Part shown: positions 18,590 through 28,439 of the stretch, one piece after another
Position numbering within the stretch: position 1 is the first letter of the stretch
Layout: the number at the start of each line of letters is the position of its first letter
NCBI GenBank assembly: GCA_934203355.1
Contig: CAKPZC010000004.1
Coordinates: 1-64,000, forward strand
Origin: an uncultured Prevotella sp.
GTDB taxonomy: Bacteria > Bacteroidota > Bacteroidia > Bacteroidales > Bacteroidaceae
DNA: 64,000 bases
Direction of reading: 5' to 3'
The notes under the pieces: model-generated
Told to the model about the DNA's origin: nothing
Databases searched by the model: none
Seen by the model: only the letters and a program-made list of their open reading frames with translations
Program-made: the position numbers and the translations under genes

Positions 18590-19744
18590 ATGCGTGTATT
18601 ATATATAACACATGTGAGCGCTATGGATGGCGCCAACAGGAGTTTGCTTCAACTGATAGAGGAATTGCGTGCCAATCACAATGTTATTCCACTTGTGGTT
18701 TGTCCACGTGAAGCCACTCGCAACGGGCAGTCCATTGCATCGGAATGCAAGGCAAGGGGCATAGAATGCTATGTAGTTCCGTTGGTTAAGTTTAAACTGG
18801 CTGTTGGCAAATCTTTCATTGAGAGGTTTAAAATCTTTTTGTCTTTTATTATACGAAACGTTTGCTTGATATTCAAACTTCGAAACGTCAGATTTGACAT
18901 GGTGCATTCCAATTCGAGTGTGATAGATATGGGAGCTTATGTCTCTATGGCAAGGCGAATTCCTCACGTTTGGCATTTAAGGGAGTTTGGTTATGAGGAT
19001 TTCCGACTTGTTTCTGTGTTTGGAAAGAGATATGAACGATGGATATATCAGAAATGTACATGTGCGATAGCTATATCGAGAGTTATAGAAAATAAATTCC
19101 GACCGTATTTCAATAATCGTATTAGATTGATATATAATGGCATTGTTCCTAAGGATGAGTCATTATTGTCTATACATGATAATAATCAGACAACTTTCTG
19201 TTTGACAGGTAGGTTGGAACCCAACAAAAATCAGCTTGAAGCACTTAGAGCGGCTGCTTTGATAAAGAAGCAGACGGAGCGTGACTTTAAATTATTGATA
19301 GTTGGACATTGCGGCAATGACTATACTGAAACATTGAAGAAGTTTGTCGCAGATAATGGATTGGAAAATAATGTGGAGTTCTTGGGCTACAGAACAGATG
19401 TGCCACAGATCCTTCAGAAATGTGATGTAGGATTGATGTTGTCAACCAACGAGGCTTTTGGACGTGTAACTGTGGAATATATGATGCAAAATCTTGCTGT
19501 AATAGCATCAAATACAGGAGCTAACCCCGAGATTATAACGGATGGAGAGACAGGACTTTTGTATGAATTAGGAAATATAGAAAGCTTGGCTGAAAAAATG
19601 AAATTGTTGATTGATAACCATTCACTTCTTGAGAGTGTTGCCAAGAAAGGCAAGCAATATGCTTATAGTCACTTTACATCTGTATTGAATTCAAATAAAA
19701 TATTCAGTTTGTATCAAACTATTTTAAACAGAAAAGACGATTAA
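18590..19744 (+). CDS. Glycosyltransferase, GT4-like
   Basis: 384 residues of GT-B type. The N-terminal half has HVSAMDGANRSLLQLIEEL. The C-terminal half has LTGRLEPNKNQ, GYRTDVPQIL and a sugar-nucleotide site around NEAFGRVTVEYMMQNLAVIA, with the E-x7-E pattern of retaining GT4 enzymes. The substrate cannot be read from sequence. From here to about 26 kb the DNA looks more A/T-rich than the flanking export genes, as is common for the variable core of polysaccharide loci. Confidence 0.85.
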   Translation: MRVLYITHVSAMDGANRSLLQLIEELRANHNVIPLVVCPREATRNGQSIASECKARGIECYVVPLVKFKLAVGKSFIERFKIFLSFIIRNVCLIFKLRNVRFDMVHSNSSVIDMGAYVSMARRIPHVWHLREFGYEDFRLVSVFGKRYERWIYQKCTCAIAISRVIENKFRPYFNNRIRLIYNGIVPKDESLLSIHDNNQTTFCLTGRLEPNKNQLEALRAAALIKKQTERDFKLLIVGHCGNDYTETLKKFVADNGLENNVEFLGYRTDVPQILQKCDVGLMLSTNEAFGRVTVEYMMQNLAVIASNTGANPEIITDGETGLLYELGNIESLAEKMKLLIDNHSLLESVAKKGKQYAYSHFTSVLNSNKIFSLYQTILNRKDD

Positions 19745-19747
19745 TGT

Positions 19748-20542
19748 ATGGAAAAACTTAAAATCACAGTTGTTACTGTGTGTTATAATGCAAGTGGAGT
19801 TATAGAAAAGACCATGAGGTCGGTACTTAGTCAAACTTATTCCAATATGGAATATGTTATTGTGGATGGTGCTTCCAAAGACAATACATTGGACATAATA
19901 AATAAGGTAAGCGCAGAATATCCTCAAGCCAACATAGTAATTAAGTCGGAACCAGACCGTGGCATTTATGATGCTATGAACAAAGGCATAGGCCTTGCTA
20001 CGGGCGATTGGATAAACTTCATGAATGCAGGCGACCTGTTTGTGAGTGCAGACACTTTGGCAAAAGTTTTTTCGAGCAAGGAGTTTGATGAAAAAGTGGC
20101 TGTTATCTGTGGCGACTTCATTATGAAATATAAATGGGGACGCGTCTACAAGAAGGGAATGGATAAGGGTGTCTTCCGCTTTTGCCATCAAGCTGAGTTT
20201 GTACGCACAGATTGTCACAGGGCAAACCTATTTGACCTTAGCCATCCGATAGCGGCTGACAGGAAAGTGTTGACAAATATATGCAATAAGGGTTTCAATA
20301 AAGAATATGTGGCATGCCCGGTGGCTGTATATATTGCCGACGAAGGAGTTTCGTCGGAGAATAGACTCCGTCTTTACAAGGAAAACTTCAAGGCTATAGG
20401 CGAGAATAAGGGTCTCAGCTATTTTTATCGATGCTTTTATTTGTGGATATGCACGATTTTATACCGCATATTGCCCAAAGAAATGCTGTATTGGTGGTGG
20501 AGGCGAAACGCCCGTAAGAGAAATGAACTGATAAATGATTAA
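19748..20542 (+). CDS. Glycosyltransferase family 2
   Basis: 264 residues. The GT-A N-terminus KITVVTVCYNASGVIEKTM, the nucleotide-sugar motif DGASKDNTLDI, and PDRGIYDAMNKGI then GDWINFMNAGD match GT2 enzymes of the WcaA/WcaE type. There is a short hydrophobic segment near residue 225. It starts 3 bp after the GT4 gene. Confidence 0.88.
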   Translation: MEKLKITVVTVCYNASGVIEKTMRSVLSQTYSNMEYVIVDGASKDNTLDIINKVSAEYPQANIVIKSEPDRGIYDAMNKGIGLATGDWINFMNAGDLFVSADTLAKVFSSKEFDEKVAVICGDFIMKYKWGRVYKKGMDKGVFRFCHQAEFVRTDCHRANLFDLSHPIAADRKVLTNICNKGFNKEYVACPVAVYIADEGVSSENRLRLYKENFKAIGENKGLSYFYRCFYLWICTILYRILPKEMLYWWWRRNARKRNELIND

Positions 20543-20555
20543 AAATGAGACAGAT

Positions 20556-21491
20556 ATGAAAGTATCAGTTGTAATTCCTTTATATAATGCAGAGCCTTTT
20601 ATTGGCAGATGCTTGGACTCTATCCTTAATCAGACACACAGGGATATTGAGATAATCTTGGTGGATGATGTAAGCAAAGACGCTTCGTTGTCTATAGCGG
20701 AGGATTATCAGAAAAAATATTCGTCGATAAAGATAATAAAACATCCTACAAACAAAGGCTCAATGATAAGCCGTAAGGACGGTTATATGGCAGCAACTGG
20801 AGAATGCTTGATGTTTGTTGATTCCGACGATGCCTTGCCATTAGATGCTGTAGAGAAACTTGTGAGCAAACAGGTTGAGACAAATGCAGATATTGTCTTG
20901 GGAAATGCTGTAAAAATATATGTGAATGGACGCAGGGAACGTCTTGTCGACAATGTGAGGGCAAATGCCAAGAAATTGGATTTTCTGAAAGCGTTGTTGG
21001 ATGAAAAGGCAAGGCGTTGTCTGTGGGGAAGATTATACCGTACAAGTCTGTTTCATGATTATCAGCTAAAAAATTTGGATAATATGACAATATATGAAGA
21101 TGCTTGCCTTTTATATCAAGTTGCCGTAAAAGCAGAGATAATAGAGCCTGTCGATGCTTACGTGTATGATTATTATGAGAACAAGACATCCGTTACCCAG
21201 CGCGTTTATGGAGAGAAACAAATAGAGAGTATAATCATCGCAAATATAATAATATTCGAGGTATGCAAGCTTTACACTCAGATTTCGTATGAGTTGCATC
21301 ATCGTGTTGCCAAGACAGTTTTCGCACTATATAGCGAGGATATTCCGATTAAAGAGGTTAAGAAACTCTTGAAAAAGCATGGAATGCAAAAGTATGGAGA
21401 ATTAGCGACTGCTTGTAAATATCTTAAACTGTCAGACTTGTGGTTTTTCCTTAAACGGTTTGTCTATGTCAGAACAAAATTGAGCAAATAA
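20556..21491 (+). CDS. Glycosyltransferase family 2
   Basis: 311 residues from the ATG at 20556, which gives the canonical start MKVSVVIPLYN. An upstream ATG at 20535 adds seven residues and overlaps the previous gene by 8 bp. Motifs are DDVSKDASLSIAE and the metal-binding FVDSDDALP. The acceptor and donor are unknown. Confidence 0.88.
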   Translation: MKVSVVIPLYNAEPFIGRCLDSILNQTHRDIEIILVDDVSKDASLSIAEDYQKKYSSIKIIKHPTNKGSMISRKDGYMAATGECLMFVDSDDALPLDAVEKLVSKQVETNADIVLGNAVKIYVNGRRERLVDNVRANAKKLDFLKALLDEKARRCLWGRLYRTSLFHDYQLKNLDNMTIYEDACLLYQVAVKAEIIEPVDAYVYDYYENKTSVTQRVYGEKQIESIIIANIIIFEVCKLYTQISYELHHRVAKTVFALYSEDIPIKEVKKLLKKHGMQKYGELATACKYLKLSDLWFFLKRFVYVRTKLSK

Positions 21492-21524
21492 CAATAATAT
21501 ATATAATCAGTTTTATAGCATCTT

Positions 21525-22571
21525 ATGATTTCGTCGAAAGGAGTGCTTACAATAGGACCAGAGTTTACTCCGCCAAAGGGTGGGGTGGCTCAGTGTATTG
21601 CTACGTATAAACAAGCCGTATTCTCAGATTTTAGGTTTTTGGCCAACTCATGTGAAGGAGGTTTTTTAAAGAAGTCATGCAAGGCGTTGTCTTCATTGGC
21701 TAAACTCCATTGGATATTGGCTACAAACAGCGAAATAAAAATAGTGCACATCCACACAGCTTCATACAATAGTTTCAAGCGTTCGTCGTGGTTTGTGAAG
21801 GCAGCCAAGCGTATGGGGCGAAAAGTTGTTATCCATATACATGGTGGTGGGTTTAGGGAGTATTATGACAAGGAGAAATATTCTATTCAGCCTATCATCG
21901 ACCAATGCGATGCCCTTATAACCCTGTCTCCTCGGTGGAAGGCGTTTTTCGAGAGAGTAGTACACCACAAAAATGTTCATATAGTGCCAAATGTTATCGC
22001 TAATCCAATAGTAAAGAATGTTGCCAAAACCGACGTGTTCCATTTGCTGTATATGGGGCATATTACCAAAGCCAAAGGCATATTCGACCTTGTTGAGATG
22101 CTTGCAGAACATAAGGACGAATATTGTGGCAAACTAATCCTTGATATTGGTGGCGGAATGTATGAAGAGGAAAAACTGACGCGTTTTATTTCTGACAACA
22201 AGATGGAGGAAATAGTTCGTTTTCACGGATGGTTGTCGGGAGAAGGCAAAACTGATGTTTTTAATATTGCCGACGCTTATATCTTACCTTCCTATACAGA
22301 GGGCGTGCCAATTTCTATACTTGAAGCTGAATCGTATGGCCTGCCTGTGCTCTCGACCACAGTTGGTGGTATTCCCGAAATTGTGATTGATGGTGAGAAT
22401 GGATTATTGTTTGCACCTGGCAACAAGCAGCAAATGAAGATAGTTATCGATGCCTTGATGCAGGACGCAGAACTTAGGGCTGTGATGGCTGAATGTTCAA
22501 AGGAAATAAGTATGAAAAACTTACCTCAATTTGTCGAACAGAGCCTTCTTGAGGTGTATAAAAGTATATGA
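21525..22571 (+). CDS. Glycosyltransferase, GT4-like
   Basis: 348 residues, GT-B fold. The N-terminus contains IGPEFTPPKGGVAQCI and the acceptor-side motif IHIHGGGFREYY. The donor side has MGHITKAKGIFDLVEM and PSYTEGVPISILEAESYGLP, with the E-x7-E pattern. It is separated by 33 bp from the previous gene and followed by a CapK-like gene 7 bp later. Confidence 0.88.
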   Translation: MISSKGVLTIGPEFTPPKGGVAQCIATYKQAVFSDFRFLANSCEGGFLKKSCKALSSLAKLHWILATNSEIKIVHIHTASYNSFKRSSWFVKAAKRMGRKVVIHIHGGGFREYYDKEKYSIQPIIDQCDALITLSPRWKAFFERVVHHKNVHIVPNVIANPIVKNVAKTDVFHLLYMGHITKAKGIFDLVEMLAEHKDEYCGKLILDIGGGMYEEEKLTRFISDNKMEEIVRFHGWLSGEGKTDVFNIADAYILPSYTEGVPISILEAESYGLPVLSTTVGGIPEIVIDGENGLLFAPGNKQQMKIVIDALMQDAELRAVMAECSKEISMKNLPQFVEQSLLEVYKSI

Positions 22572-22578
22572 TTTTGTT

Positions 22579-23913
22579 ATGGGAATTGCCGACTTTATAA
22601 AAACGAAACTTCCGTATTGGCCCAACTGGTTTAATTGTCTTCTCTTACGACTTAATGTGTTGGGAAGTTTGGTTTATGGGAGAACTTATAATAAGATATT
22701 AAGGAATATAGACAAAGGTGATCCAGAAAAGAAACTACTCGACATCGTGAACTTTGCAATCAGCAATGTACCATATTACAGAAAGAAATATGGAACGTTG
22801 CAGATTCAAAGTCTCTCTGATTTTGAGCAAAAGATAGAGTTCATCGACAAGGAAGAGGTGATGGCTCACTGGGATGATTTTCTTGTCGACAATATAGATT
22901 GGTCAAAAGCTCATACCGGCACAACTGGTGGAACGAGCGGAAAACCATTGAAGTTGGTTGAGCCGCTCAACCGCTATGCCCATTCGCTGGCTTTCACGCA
23001 TAAGCAGTGGATGTGGTTTGGATGGAGGTATGACGCGCGTGGTGTATTCCGCAATCATCATATACCAGAAGACCGCGATTTTATTATAAGCCCCATTCTG
23101 AAAGAGGTTATTTTTGATCCGTTTCGTATGGATGCTTCTTATGCTTTAAGGTGTTGGAAAGCGTTGAAGAAATACCGCATACGTTTTGTTCACGCCTATC
23201 CCTCGTCGTTCTATCAGTTCTGTAAATTATGCGTACATCAAGGATTGAATCTCGATTTCATTAAAGTGGCGTTTCTCGCAAGTGAAGGTGTCACTGAGGA
23301 ACAGCGGGTGTTTTTTGAAGAGACGGGAATAGCCATATATTCCTTCTATGGTCATAGCGAGAAACTTATTCTTGCGGGCAACAGTCCTGAAAGTCCTCTC
23401 TACTGCATAGAAGAAAACTATGGCTATTGCGAGCTGGTTGACAACGAGGGCAGCGTGATCAAAGACAATGGTGTTACAGGAGAAATGGTTGGAACTACAT
23501 TTTGCAATAAACTCTTTCCGTTAATTCGTTATAAGACTGGTGATTACAGCAGATACGCTCATTGTACAAACACAAAATATGGTGTCAGATGTCTTGATGG
23601 AGTACAGGGCAGATGGGACAGAAGTTTGATATACAAAGCCGACGGCACCTATGTAAACACTGCAACGCTTAACCTGCATAGCCATCTATATAGCCATATC
23701 GACGGTCTGCAATACATTCAAGAAGAGGTTGGACGGTTGATAGTGTGCATTATAAAAAATGAGAGATACACCTCTGCCGACGAACAATCTATAGTGAATC
23801 ACTATGCCAAGGCTATGGGTGGCAAGGAAGCAGTGGAGATAAGATATGTTGACAAATTGATATTCCAGACTAACGGCAAGTTCCTTCAGCTGGTCAGTAA
23901 AATACAAAAATAG
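22579..23913 (+). CDS. CapK/PaaK-like adenylate-forming enzyme
   Basis: 444 residues from the ATG at 22579. An ATG at 22531 is in frame but would overlap the upstream gene by 41 bp. The AMP-binding P-loop is TGTTGGTSGKPLKL. YSFYGHSEKLILAG and a later IRYKTGDY match the phenylacetate-CoA ligase/F390-synthetase group. Homologues in polysaccharide loci are named CapK and probably activate a carboxylic acid for addition to the glycan; the substrate is unknown. Confidence 0.8.
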   Translation: MGIADFIKTKLPYWPNWFNCLLLRLNVLGSLVYGRTYNKILRNIDKGDPEKKLLDIVNFAISNVPYYRKKYGTLQIQSLSDFEQKIEFIDKEEVMAHWDDFLVDNIDWSKAHTGTTGGTSGKPLKLVEPLNRYAHSLAFTHKQWMWFGWRYDARGVFRNHHIPEDRDFIISPILKEVIFDPFRMDASYALRCWKALKKYRIRFVHAYPSSFYQFCKLCVHQGLNLDFIKVAFLASEGVTEEQRVFFEETGIAIYSFYGHSEKLILAGNSPESPLYCIEENYGYCELVDNEGSVIKDNGVTGEMVGTTFCNKLFPLIRYKTGDYSRYAHCTNTKYGVRCLDGVQGRWDRSLIYKADGTYVNTATLNLHSHLYSHIDGLQYIQEEVGRLIVCIIKNERYTSADEQSIVNHYAKAMGGKEAVEIRYVDKLIFQTNGKFLQLVSKIQK

Positions 23914-23920
23914 AATATAT

Positions 23921-25129
23921 ATGAAGTCTCTAATAGACAGTATAATAAGGCTCAAATCATATTGTGAGGCCGAGGATTATAAGGGTTGGGATCCCTACGA
24001 CGGTTTGAAGTCAAGGGTGGCAAATGCGTTTCTGCCTCTTAAATATTCGGCTCTTCTGCGACTCTGTATCATTCAGGGTTTTAAGCGTTGTCCAGTGAAT
24101 TTGCGAAGAATAGCCATGGTTCCAAAGGAGCACAACGCCAAGGGTATAGGACTTTTTCTTCAAGGCTATTGCAATCTCTATAAAGCGATAGAGAAGAAAA
24201 GGGCGTCATTAAAAGAGCTTGGTACAAAGGATGAGGTGTTAAATAAGATAAGATATACAGCCGATTTACTCATTGAAATGCGGTCGGACAAAATGTTTCC
24301 AGGTAAGTATCATGGTGCTTGTTGGGGATATAACTTCGATTGGCAGGCTCGCCGTCTGTTTCTCTTTCCTGCTCATACGCCAACGGTGGTAGCTACCAAT
24401 TTCTGTGCTACAGCATTAATGGAGGCATACGAGATTACTGGCGACAAGCGATACTTGGATGTGGCTCTGAGTGCAGCGAAGTTTGTTGTTGACGACCTTC
24501 ACCGTTCTGAGTATAAGGACGGTTTCCTCTTCTCCTATAGCAAGCTTCCTGGCAATGATACAGTGTTTAATGCTTCAATCCTTGGCTCCCGTTTATTGAG
24601 CTATTGCTATAAATATACTGGTAATGAGGAATATAAACAACTCGCTCGCAAGAGTATTGTCGCTAGTTGTGCTGGACAGGAGAAAGACGGGGCTTGGCGA
24701 TATGGAATGTTGCCTGTGCAGAAATGGAGAGATTCTTTTCATACGGGCTACAATCTCGACGGACTGATAGCCTATCAGGAGAACACCGGCGACCACTCTT
24801 TCGACGAGTATATTGCTAAAGGTTTTGATTATTACATAAACCATTTTTTCCAGCACGACGGCACTCCCATGTATTACGATAACCAGACTTATCCTATTGA
24901 CATTCATTGCCCTGGGCAACTGTTTGTTACTTTGTCGCGTTTGCACAAATTCGCCGAATATCGCCAAACGGCTGCCAAGGTATTGCAATGGACTGTCGAT
25001 AACATGCAATCACCCAATGGCTATTTCTATTATCAGCTAAAGCCAGGTATAAGTTCTAGAATTTCGTATATGCGTTGGAGCAATGCTTTTATGTTCTGTG
25101 CCCTAAGTTATTACTTGCTTGAAGAATAG
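23921..25129 (+). CDS. Alpha/alpha-barrel-like protein of a polysaccharide locus
   Basis: 402 residues with no signal peptide or membrane helix. Repeated helical pairs with conserved-looking tryptophan, tyrosine and glycine (HGACWGYNFDWQARRLF, DSFHTGYNLDGLIAYQE, YIDVAL-type helices) suggest a six-hairpin or AGE-type alpha/alpha barrel, as in epimerases and uronyl hydrolases or lyases. Genes of this type often sit beside CapK-like genes, and some carry an unlikely aminolevulinate dehydratase name. A carbohydrate-modifying role is inferred. Confidence 0.55.
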   Translation: MKSLIDSIIRLKSYCEAEDYKGWDPYDGLKSRVANAFLPLKYSALLRLCIIQGFKRCPVNLRRIAMVPKEHNAKGIGLFLQGYCNLYKAIEKKRASLKELGTKDEVLNKIRYTADLLIEMRSDKMFPGKYHGACWGYNFDWQARRLFLFPAHTPTVVATNFCATALMEAYEITGDKRYLDVALSAAKFVVDDLHRSEYKDGFLFSYSKLPGNDTVFNASILGSRLLSYCYKYTGNEEYKQLARKSIVASCAGQEKDGAWRYGMLPVQKWRDSFHTGYNLDGLIAYQENTGDHSFDEYIAKGFDYYINHFFQHDGTPMYYDNQTYPIDIHCPGQLFVTLSRLHKFAEYRQTAAKVLQWTVDNMQSPNGYFYYQLKPGISSRISYMRWSNAFMFCALSYYLLEE

Positions 25130-25137
25130 TTTGTACC

Positions 25138-26373
25138 ATGCCCATTAAGCTAAAACGTTATATATTATTGTTCATTCCCTTCTTCATGTTGCTTTATTCT
25201 GAGAATATAAATATTGGAGGCGGCATGAAGATATCCCAACTTTGGAAAATGCCATTGTTGGCATACCTTATATATTATGTGTTCCAATACAGGCGTAAAT
25301 CATCGCCCGATTGGACACAGATGTATTATTGGCTATCGCTGAAGCATTTGATAAATGGCGAGATGTGCAAAAGCCTTGTTAGTAACATACAGGATGGACT
25401 CACTTTCTTGTTCCTGCCTTTGTCCTACAATTATTTTCAGAATACGCTCAAGACAATATCACTACAAAAATGTCTTCTCTGTGTATGCCAATACTTTATT
25501 CTTACCAATATCCCATTTCTTTTCTTCGGTATGGAGAGTAATCGGGAGGGAATAGACTACGGAGGTTTCAAATGTTTCACTGGTATTTTCCAGAACCAAC
25601 ACGCCATGTCGGTCATAATGGCTATATGTATTATGGTTGTACTGTATAATTTTAAGTCGGGAACTTTCAAGGATTGGAAAGTTAAACTCTATAATATCTT
25701 CCTGTTGGCACTTGGCGTATACGCCATGTATCTTGGCTTTGCGAGAACTGGTTGGGTGATGTGTGTGATAGGTATATGCATATTGTTCTTCCCCAAGGAT
25801 TTGCAGGCACGACAATGGATGCGTATAGCCTCGTTGTGTGTTGTCCTTGGAGGTGTGTTTGCTTATATGATGGTTTCTAACAAAGCGTTCCACGACCGCA
25901 TTCTCGACATCAATTCAGCCACAGGCAAGAAGAAAGAAATGGGTTCTGGACGTGGCACACTTATCGCGAATGCCATAGAACTATACACTTCGGGCAATTA
26001 TTTCGAGCTTGCCTTTGGCTATTCAATGGTAGGTCTTAAAGAATATGAGCGCCAGAAAATCGGTAAACCCCTGTTTGCCCACAACGGCTTTGTTACGTTG
26101 TTGGCCACCGACGGAGCCATAGGCTTGTTGATGGAGGTGTTGGCAATGTTGCTGTTGCTGCGTTTCATTCATCGCCGAAAGAATTGCCCCACCTATAGAT
26201 TGGCAGCTGCGTCATGGGTTATGAATCTTTCATTTCAGTTGACTCAAGGCGGTCATATATTCCATTACGACTTGTTGTATGCCATGATTTATTGCCTTTT
26301 GCAGTTTGAATATGTCGATGATACGGCAGCCACTGACCAATCGACCGCAATCGGTCAGTCGGCTGTAATATGA
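25138..26373 (+). CDS. O-antigen polymerase/ligase-type membrane protein (Wzy-like)
   Basis: 411 residues with about 10 hydrophobic helices. A larger soluble loop sits between about residues 255 and 300 and contains GSGRGTLIANAIELY and FAHNGFVTLLATDGAIG. The His-Asn-Gly motif before a late helix is typical of Wzy/WaaL proteins, which polymerise repeat units in the periplasm. The C-terminus is low-complexity (ATDQSTAIGQSAVI). This gene ends the first block of the locus. Confidence 0.75.
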   Translation: MPIKLKRYILLFIPFFMLLYSENINIGGGMKISQLWKMPLLAYLIYYVFQYRRKSSPDWTQMYYWLSLKHLINGEMCKSLVSNIQDGLTFLFLPLSYNYFQNTLKTISLQKCLLCVCQYFILTNIPFLFFGMESNREGIDYGGFKCFTGIFQNQHAMSVIMAICIMVVLYNFKSGTFKDWKVKLYNIFLLALGVYAMYLGFARTGWVMCVIGICILFFPKDLQARQWMRIASLCVVLGGVFAYMMVSNKAFHDRILDINSATGKKKEMGSGRGTLIANAIELYTSGNYFELAFGYSMVGLKEYERQKIGKPLFAHNGFVTLLATDGAIGLLMEVLAMLLLLRFIHRRKNCPTYRLAAASWVMNLSFQLTQGGHIFHYDLLYAMIYCLLQFEYVDDTAATDQSTAIGQSAVI

Positions 26374-26395
26374 TACAATAATTATATGCATGATA

Positions 26396-26427
26396 CTTGA
26401 TAATATCATTAAAAATGTGTAATTTTG
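26396..26427 (+). promoter_or_regulatory. Internal promoter for the wecG-like/wecC/wecB block
   Basis: CTTG (26396-26399), a 20-bp spacer and TAATTTTG (26420-26427) fit the Bacteroidetes promoter. The start would be about 30 bp before the ATG at 26466. The last three locus genes may therefore be expressed independently of UpxY-dependent readthrough. Confidence 0.65.
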
Positions 26428-26465
26428 CAAAAAATGATTAGAGAGGATTTTTAAACCGTAAATCT

Positions 26466-27200
26466 ATGGACAAGATAAATATTCGAGGGGTGGAGTTGTT
26501 CCCATTTTCGTCAAGAAATCAACTTGCCGATTACGTATGCTCCCATCCTGGTATTCTCGTAGCTATTAATGCAGAAAAAATAATAAACTCAACCGAGCAG
26601 ACACGCAATATAATCAACCGCAACATTGGTTATTGCGATGGCGCAGGTCCACAGATGGCTTTGCGTCGCATGGGTTATCCCGACGCTATAAAAGTGGCGG
26701 GATGTGAGTTGTGGCTGTCGCTAATTGAGCGATTTTATAAAGAAAAAACATTTTATCTTATAGGAGCCAAGCAGCCTGTCATCGACGAGACAGTGAGGAA
26801 ACTCCATACTAAGTTTCCTGGCATTAACATCGTGGGCTATCGCAACGGCTATATAACAACCAGTGAGGAGAAGGCGGCGGTGATAGCCGATGTCGTGGCG
26901 AAAAAGCCCGATGTGGTGTTTGTTGCTATGGGGTCTCCAAAACAGGAGCTATTTATGGAGGAAATGCTGCGCCAGCACAAGGCTATATATCAAGGCTTGG
27001 GGGGAAGTTTCGATGTGTATACGGGTCGTGTGAAACGCGCGCCTCAATGGTGGATCGACCATCGTGTGGAGTGGCTCTACCGACTTGTCAATCAGCCCAG
27101 CCGCATTAAGCGCCAAGCCAAGCTTGTGAAGTTTGCTTGGTGGATTGCCACTAATAAATTCTCAAAAACAGATAGTGTTATTAATGAAAAGTACAAATAA
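26466..27200 (+). CDS. WecG/TagA/CpsF-family (GT26) glycosyltransferase
   Basis: 244 residues, the usual family length. Motifs are VAINAEKIINS, YCDGAGPQMALRR, FYLIGAKQPVIDE, VFVAMGSPKQELFM and GGSFDVYTGRVKRAP. Members add ManNAc (TagA) or ManNAcA (WecG) to undecaprenyl-PP-GlcNAc as the second step of glycan assembly. The neighbouring WecB and WecC make exactly these donors, so a ManNAcA transfer is the simplest inference. Confidence 0.9.
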   Translation: MDKINIRGVELFPFSSRNQLADYVCSHPGILVAINAEKIINSTEQTRNIINRNIGYCDGAGPQMALRRMGYPDAIKVAGCELWLSLIERFYKEKTFYLIGAKQPVIDETVRKLHTKFPGINIVGYRNGYITTSEEKAAVIADVVAKKPDVVFVAMGSPKQELFMEEMLRQHKAIYQGLGGSFDVYTGRVKRAPQWWIDHRVEWLYRLVNQPSRIKRQAKLVKFAWWIATNKFSKTDSVINEKYK

Positions 27201-27215
27201 ATTAAGAGTTAATAT

Positions 27216-28439
27216 ATGGTTAATGTAATAGGATTAGGCTACATTGGATTGCCTACAGCTCTAATGCTTGCTTCGCATGGGGTAGAAGTTGTAGGCACCG
27301 ACTACAACAAGCAGTTGGTCGACTCTTTGAATGCGGGTATTCCTACGTTCAAGGAAGACGCGCTTGATGAACTGTTCAAGAGTGCCGTCAACGCTGGAAT
27401 CAAGTTCACTAACGAGTATCAGTCGACCGATGTCTATATTGTCGCTGTGCCCACACCCTACGACAAATTCTCAAAGAAGGTGGATGCCTGCTACATAAAG
27501 TCGGCTGTCAGTCAAGTATTGGACGTGTGTAATCCAGGTGCAACGATAATCGTTGAATCTACCGTTAGCCCGGGTACTATCGACCGCGAGATTCGCCCAC
27601 TGATTGCCAGCCGTGGCTTGGTTGCAGGTAGCGACATACATCTTGTGCATGCTCCTGAGCGCATATTGCCTGGCAATATGATATATGAGCTTGTGAACAA
27701 CAACCGTACAATCGGTGCCGACGAGCCCGAGGTGGCTGAGCGTGTGCGCGACATCTATGCTTCTTTCTGCAAGGGCGAGATAGTGCTCACCGATATTCGC
27801 ACAGCCGAGATGACAAAAGTTGTGGAGAACACATTCCGTGCTGTCAATATAGCATTTGCTAATGAACTCTCGCGTATATGTCGTCACGACAACATGGATG
27901 TCTACGAGATAATACGCATTTGCAATAAGCATCCGCGTGTGAATATTATGAATCCTGGTCCCGGTGTGGGAGGACATTGCATATCGGTAGATCCTTGGTT
28001 TCTGGTAGGCGATTATCCTCAACTGACAAGGGTGATAGGCGAGAGTATGAAGGTGAACGACTCGCAGCCCGACTTTGTACTTGAGCGTCTACAGACAATA
28101 ATGCGCGAGAACAACGTAAAGGACGCGAGTCGTGTGGGGTTATATGGAATTACCTATAAGGAGAATGTCGACGACTACCGCGACTCGCCGACATTGCAGT
28201 TGCTTGAGTCGCAGGCTCGTCATCTTGCTTCACCGCTCAAGTGCTACGACCCGTTCCTTGAGACAGTGCAACTGGTGGAAAGCCAGTATTCCGACTTTGA
28301 CGAGTTCCTCTCTTCTGTCGACATTGTGGTGGTAATGGTGAAGCACGACCATATAATCAACAATTGGGACTGTCTGAAGGATAAAATCGTCCTCGACTGC
28401 CATAACATTTGTCCATTGCCTAATACCTATCGCTTATGA
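27216..28439 (+). CDS. wecC: UDP-N-acetyl-D-mannosamine dehydrogenase
   Basis: 407 residues. The Rossmann start VIGLGYIGLPTALMLASHG is followed by VPTPYD, ESTVSPGT, HAPERILPGN and the catalytic cysteine in GVGGHCISVDPWF (about C255). It oxidises UDP-ManNAc to UDP-ManNAcA with NAD. Its stop overlaps the wecB start by ATGA, which couples the two steps of the pathway. Confidence 0.92.
   Translation: MVNVIGLGYIGLPTALMLASHGVEVVGTDYNKQLVDSLNAGIPTFKEDALDELFKSAVNAGIKFTNEYQSTDVYIVAVPTPYDKFSKKVDACYIKSAVSQVLDVCNPGATIIVESTVSPGTIDREIRPLIASRGLVAGSDIHLVHAPERILPGNMIYELVNNNRTIGADEPEVAERVRDIYASFCKGEIVLTDIRTAEMTKVVENTFRAVNIAFANELSRICRHDNMDVYEIIRICNKHPRVNIMNPGPGVGGHCISVDPWFLVGDYPQLTRVIGESMKVNDSQPDFVLERLQTIMRENNVKDASRVGLYGITYKENVDDYRDSPTLQLLESQARHLASPLKCYDPFLETVQLVESQYSDFDEFLSSVDIVVVMVKHDHIINNWDCLKDKIVLDCHNICPLPNTYRL

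Noticed and set aside
26335-26362. Terminator hairpin at the end of the polymerase gene (CTGACC/GGTCAG)
   Set aside because: The stem is interrupted by mismatches and there is no T run; it lies within the coding sequence.
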